From: Methanogenium cariaci JCM 10550
GTDB taxonomy: Archaea > Halobacteriota > Methanomicrobia > Methanomicrobiales > Methanomicrobiaceae
Length of the DNA stretch: 64,000 nucleotides
Assembly: GCF_001315945.1 (NCBI RefSeq)
Contig: NZ_BBBG01000011.1
Coordinates: forward strand, 1-64,000
Reading direction: 5' to 3'
The notes under the pieces are model-generated. The model made no database searches. It worked only from the letters and a program-made list of their open reading frames with translations, and was not told the origin of the DNA. Numbering within the stretch: position 1 is the stretch's first letter; each line of letters starts with the position of its first letter. Shown here piece by piece: positions 59,810 to 64,000 of this stretch. The position numbers and the translations under genes are program-made.

Positions 59810-60388
59810 ATGAAATTAAATACCGGTCTGCGGGCTCTGGGCCTGCTGATGGGAATGGTGCTTGTCGGGACGATTGTTTTACTGGTGGTAAGTGCCGATG
59901 AAAAGATGCTGGGTACGGATACCTCCGTTCATTCAGGAGCAATGTTTGAAATATCCGGTTCTACGCATGTGATGAAAACCGACGTATTAGCATTGGGTAG
60001 TACGTTGGAATCATTGGCAGACGAGTATGGACCATTAACCATCCCGTCAACGGTGAACAGATATGACATTGTGCAGTTCAGCCAGACACATCTGAACCCG
60101 GATCAAAACAATTCACTGAAGGTGACCGTCCATGGTCAGGCATATGATATGCATCTTGAAAGGATGAATTTCGAAGATATCGATGACGGTATTGATTCCT
60201 ATTCCGGAAGTATTGACGGACTCGATGATTCGGTGGCGATATTCACCTTTGACAGAAATCTTGTTCTGGGGGGGTCAGTTCAGCTTCGGGATGAATTCTT
60301 ATTTGTATCACCCGTCCAGAACAGAGAATATTCCCTGAACACCACAATGCCTTTGCACATCGTCTACTCGTCAAAAGATATGAAATAG
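59810..60388 (+). CDS. secreted protein resembling a metallopeptidase propeptide
   Basis: 192 residues from ATG 59810, preceded by GGAGAGG-like sequence. A signal helix GLRALGLLMGMVLVGTIVLLVVSA leads. The remainder (VNRYDIVQFSQTHLN, DDGIDSYSGSIDGLDDSVAIFTFDRNLVLGGSVQLRDE, FLFVSPVQN, LHIVYSSKDM) has the layout of the propeptide in archaeal secreted zinc metallopeptidases (Y-x-G-x-V/I-x-G ... I/LxGSVxLxDExFxIEP ... HxVYxSxD). There is no HExxH catalytic part after it; the frame ends at 60388. It may be a truncated gene or a stand-alone inhibitor-like domain. The G7 run at 60269 adds a Gly. Confidence 0.55.
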   Translation: MKLNTGLRALGLLMGMVLVGTIVLLVVSADEKMLGTDTSVHSGAMFEISGSTHVMKTDVLALGSTLESLADEYGPLTIPSTVNRYDIVQFSQTHLNPDQNNSLKVTVHGQAYDMHLERMNFEDIDDGIDSYSGSIDGLDDSVAIFTFDRNLVLGGSVQLRDEFLFVSPVQNREYSLNTTMPLHIVYSSKDMK

Positions 60389-60605
60389 TCGAAGTGACCG
60401 TTTCCCACCGATTCAGATGGATCAATACTCTCAGGATATCACAGGTGTCCCGTCAAAAAAAAGTATTTCCGAGGAGGGGGGACACAACGGCATCCACATT
60501 AAAAGATCCAATTGGGGGAATTATTCTTCATAACATCGATGTGCATATCTGAAATATTATACAATATGGGTCTCTTTGCTGGATTTGTGGTAAGTGTGGA
60601 TATAT

Positions 60606-61373
60606 TTATGTCTTCAAATTTGTTGGAATACTCAACTGGTTTGATTCTTTAACAATTTCATAAAAATAATCTGAATATTTGTTGAACAGAAACGAACCCC
60701 ATGCATTTCCTACGCTATTTGTTCCTCCCATATCATATCCCACAAGTTGAACGCCTTTCAACTTTTCAAATGAAATTTCCGCATCAGATTGAGTAAATGA
60801 TGGATTATCAAAATTATCCATCATGTCAGATATTCTGGCAAATGAACAATCATTATGTTTATAATTATCAGGATATTTCAGATAGTATTCGTAAACTCCA
60901 CAGAATATCTCAAGATCTTCATCAAACATTACTCTTAGCCCATTAATTACCAGATGATCTTTATATTCTACAGGTTTCTGTTCACTGAGTATTTTTCCGG
61001 CGTAATATCCAAGTATGGCACTGCATCTGAGGGATTTTGAATTTATCGCTGAATCAATAATTTCAGATATTAAGATACAATTTTTTGGATTTTCCAGATA
61101 TCCATACATCTTTTGCCTGTCGGATTCTTTGAATGTGGAATTAGAATACATAAATTTCAAAAATGCTTTGAATTTTAATTCATTCATTGAGGTCCATATT
61201 TTTTTACAGGAATTAAATAGAGGTGACATTTCAAATCCCATTTCAATAAATTCACCCGGACTATCAATTATTAATTCCATAAATGAATCTTTCATAATTT
61301 TCAATTCATCCATTATTTCGGGGGGGATCTCAAGAAAATCCATGCCACTATTATAATTGCCAAAAATATACAT
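60606..61373 (-). CDS. AT-rich uncharacterised protein
   Basis: 255 residues, intact frame, no signal or membrane helix. The base and codon use is strikingly AT-rich (many ATT, TTT, AAT codons) compared with the neighbours. Only one G6 run (61321-61326) occurs. The sequence is helical with IPPEIMDELKIMKDSFMELI at the start and a Gly/Asn-rich C-terminal part (VGYDMGGTNSVGNAWGS). I recognise no family. The composition suggests recent acquisition; phage-defence or phage-related origin is possible but unsupported. Confidence 0.55.
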   Translation of the reverse strand: MYIFGNYNSGMDFLEIPPEIMDELKIMKDSFMELIIDSPGEFIEMGFEMSPLFNSCKKIWTSMNELKFKAFLKFMYSNSTFKESDRQKMYGYLENPKNCILISEIIDSAINSKSLRCSAILGYYAGKILSEQKPVEYKDHLVINGLRVMFDEDLEIFCGVYEYYLKYPDNYKHNDCSFARISDMMDNFDNPSFTQSDAEISFEKLKGVQLVGYDMGGTNSVGNAWGSFLFNKYSDYFYEIVKESNQLSIPTNLKT

Positions 61374-61609
61374 ATTCCGATAAATTATAGTATCTAAATA
61401 GTTAGATAGCCTTGCAAGATGCAGAGATCATTTGCATACAATGGTTGCTTTCGTTATATTCAGACTCCTCAAGGAGTCGTGCCCGTAAAAATTACCCGTC
61501 ATAATGCCCCCCCCATCCCAACCCCCCCCGTTCCACACGTTCAAGTATTTTTACCGGCAATATGTACCCACGGTATTCTGCAGTATTGCAATATCACCGG
61601 TGGCTTATC

Positions 61610-62321
61610 ATGAAAGTTTCAGTAGTTATTCCGACATACAACGAAGAGAAAAATATCGGCAGGTGCTTGAGTCACTCTGTAACCAGACGATGAACCGAAC
61701 AGAATACGAACTCATTGTTGTGGACGGAAATTCAAAGGATACCACGCGTGATATTGCCCGGAAGTATGCAGACAAGGTCATCATTCAGACTCGTGCAAAG
61801 GTGGGCGGTGCCAGAAATGACGGTGCCGACCTTGCAACGGCAGATATTATTGCCACAACGGACGGGGGGGACTGCGTTTTGCCTCCGGAATGGGTTGAGA
61901 CCGTGTATGCCGAATTTGCTGCCCATCCCGAAGCGGCAGCCATTTACGGCACCGTCTACCCGCTTGAGGACGGCATAAAAAACCGCGTCAATCTCGGCCT
62001 TGCCAACACCTTCTCACGGATTGGGTATTACACGAAGCGCTCTACTATACCCTCGGATGTAATACGGCGTTTCGCAGAGCTGCCTTCATGAACATCGGCG
62101 GCTACAAGGTCTGTGACGCAGGGGGGGATGATCTGGAAATTGCCCGACGGGTTGTCCATGAGGGCACCGTCCGGTTCTGTCCCAAGATGCGGGTCGCGTT
62201 CTCCATGCGCCGGTATGATCAGTTCGGAACCCTGAAATCCCTCTATGAATGGGTACATATAGTCCGGAAAGGCGGGGGGGACTCGGACGACTGCCAGTAT
62301 TCAAAACGTGAATACCAGTAA
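61610..62321 (+). CDS. glycosyltransferase family 2 (frameshifted)
   Basis: About 236 residues. MKVSVVIPTYNEEKNIGR is the GT-A nucleotide-sugar start; ELIVVDGNSKDTTRDIARKY and ATADIIATTDGGDC contain the acidic DxD-like motif (TDGDC without the extra Gly from the G7 run at 61864). The frame breaks near 61656-61666 (one base lost) and near 62045-62090, where FYYTLGCNTAFRRAAFM is restored; GGYKVCDAGDDLEIARR then gives the family ED/DD motif. ATG 61610 follows no strong ribosome site. C-terminus lacks membrane helices. Acceptor unknown; it is far from the glycan cluster. Confidence 0.82.
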
Positions 62322-62477
62322 CGACCCGTTTTTTCCGCACACAAAAATACGGACTGATGCATTCAGAACTGCGTCTGTCCCCCACATCATCGTCCATTTT
62401 GTTTTTTCCATTATTCTTCCCTTATCCGCATCATTCGGATAGAAGGTTTTATAGGCAGTCTTCTGCTCATATCTGTT

Positions 62478-63035
62478 ATGAATCCTGAAACCCGTGCAGC
62501 AGGAATGGTCGCAGACCTGATGATCCTCTCTGCACGGACCGCCCCGAAAGGGAAGGCAACCGATTCCATCACAGCAGTCGTGAAAACAGGGGGGGATGAA
62601 CTAACCGTCCTCTCTGATGAAATGAAACGGATTGGAGAGCGTGACGAGATCGGATTTTTCATCCGTGATGCCGGAAATATCGCATCCGCTGATGCATGTG
62701 TGATCCTTGGATGTGCGGGGGGGGCAGCGTACTCGGCCTCAACTGCGGGGGGGATGCGGCTATGCCACCTGTAAAGAGATGGCTGAGGCATGGACCAAAA
62801 AGGATCAGAACCTGCCGTTCTCCGGCCCCCCCAACTGTGTCATCAAGATGGCAGATCTGGCATTGCCGTCGGTTCTGCGGTAAAGACGGCATCCATCCAT
62901 AACCTGGACAACAGGGTGATGTACTCCGCAGGTGTAGCGGCACTCAGCCTTGACTGGCTTCCGGAATGTTCGGTGGCATACGCGATACCCGTTCGGGCAG
63001 CAGGCAAGAATATTTTCTTTGACCGGAAGGTGTGA
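62478..63035 (+). CDS. DUF2148 ferredoxin-domain protein (frameshifted)
   Basis: About 185 residues. AGMVADLMILSARTAPKGKA and RDAGNIASADACVILGC are typical of DUF2148 (SARTAPKxxG, ADxVxLLG). The cysteine block NCGGCGYATCKEMAEAW is restored by one-base correction near 62748-62760, and FSGPNCVIKMADL follows after the C7 run at 62825; these Cys residues would hold an Fe-S cluster. Further breaks near 62720-62735 and 62900. Family function unknown; common in methanogens and anaerobes. It starts 156 bases after the GT2 gene and ends six bases before the next gene, so it may be co-transcribed with beta-RFAP synthase. Confidence 0.82.
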
Positions 63036-63041
63036 TGCAGC

Positions 63042-64000
63042 ATGGCAAAAATGACCATCCGGGGAGGAGACCTCGACCTTGTCGAGTATGAATTCTCTGC
63101 ATTCCCTCCGGGAGAGAACATCAATACCCTTGGCTATGAGAAGGACTACCTCCTTGAAATTTCAGAGAACCCCCCCGTTACCGTCCGGGTGCCTGCCCGT
63201 ATCCATCTGACCGTTCTTGATATGAACCGGTTTGCACCCAACCGGCCGGGCGGCGGGGGGATTTGGCTTTGCCTCCAGCTCTATTCCACCGCAACGGTGG
63301 AATGCATTCCGTCCGGCATTGAAATCAACTATACCCGCGTGCCGATGATCCTTCACCTGGTGGCGGTGCTGCAGAAGGTCACCGGCTATACCGGAGGATT
63401 TTGCATCACCGTGGTTGACCACGAACGCAAACATGTCGGCCTCGGGTCCACAGGATCTGTGCTGACCGCGGTCGCCCATGCCATGAACGCCGCCCTCGGT
63501 TCACCCTGACAACAGAACAGCTCCGGCTTCTTGTCGGGTATAACTATGTGGAAGAGACCGCGACCGGAGAGGTCGTACCGGGATTTGAGACCGGTGTCGG
63601 GCCTGCGGCAGTCACCTATGGCGGGATGCGGTGCTGGGAGACGAACTGACCCTCGTCTGCCGCCACACCTTTGCCAAAAACAAGAATGTATTCATCATCA
63701 TCCCCCCTGTGGAGGCTGATGCAGCAGGAGAGAGCGAGTTCAATGTGTTGATGAACCGGGCACGCAATCTGGATTACCGTGACCGTGAACTGAAGGCATA
63801 TATGGTGCTGATGGATCTCATCCCCCCCGCCCTGATTCATGACGACCTGCGCCGTGCCGGGGATGTCATCTGGGAAATAGAGTTCCGGGGGGGCTCAAAA
63901 CGTGCGGAAGTGGAACACAACAGTTTCATCATCTACCAGTACATGAGCCAGCTCAGGGAGGCAGGGTTTGAGTTTGTAGCTATGAGTTCCGTCGGTCCCA
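63042..64000 (+). CDS. beta-ribofuranosylaminobenzene 5'-phosphate synthase (partial, frameshifted)
   Basis: First committed enzyme of methanopterin synthesis, joining p-hydroxybenzoate or p-aminobenzoate with PRPP. GHMP-kinase fold: VRVPARIHLTVLDMNRFAPNRPGGGG (N-terminal substrate motif), KHVGLGSTGSVLTAVAHAMN (the GLGS phosphate loop). Frames break at about 63245-63262, 63507 and 63622; corrected text runs LTTEQLRLLVGYNYVEETATGEVVPG, GVGPAAVTYGGM and ENxFIIYQYMSQLREAGFEF. The gene runs off the window edge at 64000; about 20 residues would be expected to be missing. Strong marker of a methanogen or related archaeon. Confidence 0.88.

Noticed and set aside
1-64000. Phase variation or programmed frameshifting through the G/C runs
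   Set aside because: The runs occur as densely in housekeeping genes (dnaK, purH, ilvB) as in surface genes and also in non-coding DNA, and they break invariant motifs such as Walker A. Miscalled homopolymers explain this more simply.

Overview
The window comes from a methanogenic archaeon, most likely of the Methanomicrobiales type. The evidence is a beta-RFAP synthase (methanopterin synthesis), an archaeal tRNA G10 methyltransferase, a Dph6 diphthamide synthase, an archaeosortase, PKD-repeat surface proteins, GGTGA/GGAG ribosome binding sites and archaeal TATA-like boxes. No rRNA, tRNA or CRISPR array was seen.

Layout. (1) 0.2-13.4 kb: a UppP-type phosphatase, two paralogous secreted heparinase II/III-like proteins (one ending in a membrane tail, one carrying nine PKD domains), and between them a very large membrane protein with a GT-C-like look. 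(2) 13.9-26.2 kb: a co-directional surface-glycan cluster. It holds a WecA-like phosphoglycosyltransferase, DUF1616-like protein, BshC/WbqC-like protein, PIG-L deacetylase, DUF354, polysaccharide deacetylase, FemAB-like transferase, ATP-grasp ligase, hexapeptide acyltransferase and flippase, followed by an archaeosortase. (3) 26.3-45.9 kb: mainly housekeeping genes. These are Dph6 plus a glutamine amidotransferase and a DUF134 protein, TrmG10, grpE-dnaK-dnaJ, a PAPS-reductase-like protein, purH, leuA-ilvB-ilvN, a sodium symporter with a 37-residue partner, an FAD protein and an ABC exporter. (4) 46-57 kb: an accessory region. It holds a 55-codon HsdM remnant, a duplicated pair of exported PepSY/YcdB-like genes, a three-gene ABC system, an IS110 element with a candidate bridge RNA, a chimeric regulator and dispersed repeats. 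(5) 56.7-64 kb: FetAB-like transporter, small and orphan proteins, a GT2 glycosyltransferase, a DUF2148 protein and a partial beta-RFAP synthase.

Sequence quality dominates the reading. G or C runs of 6-8 occur at roughly two to three dozen per 10 kb. In conserved proteins they often add one Gly or Pro to an invariant motif (DnaK, PurH, IlvN, ABC Walker A), or shift the frame. Some short runs also look contracted. I treat this as homopolymer miscalling rather than real decay, so split reading frames are annotated here as single genes with noted frameshifts. Coordinates are therefore those of the sequence as given, and exact frameshift positions are approximate.

How the genes may work together: the glycan cluster would build and flip a lipid-linked, amine-modified saccharide; the archaeosortase would process exported proteins bearing a C-terminal tail; the heparinase-like proteins would sit on or outside the envelope. 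The accessory region looks like a mobile, repeatedly rearranged block around the PepSY-ABC module.
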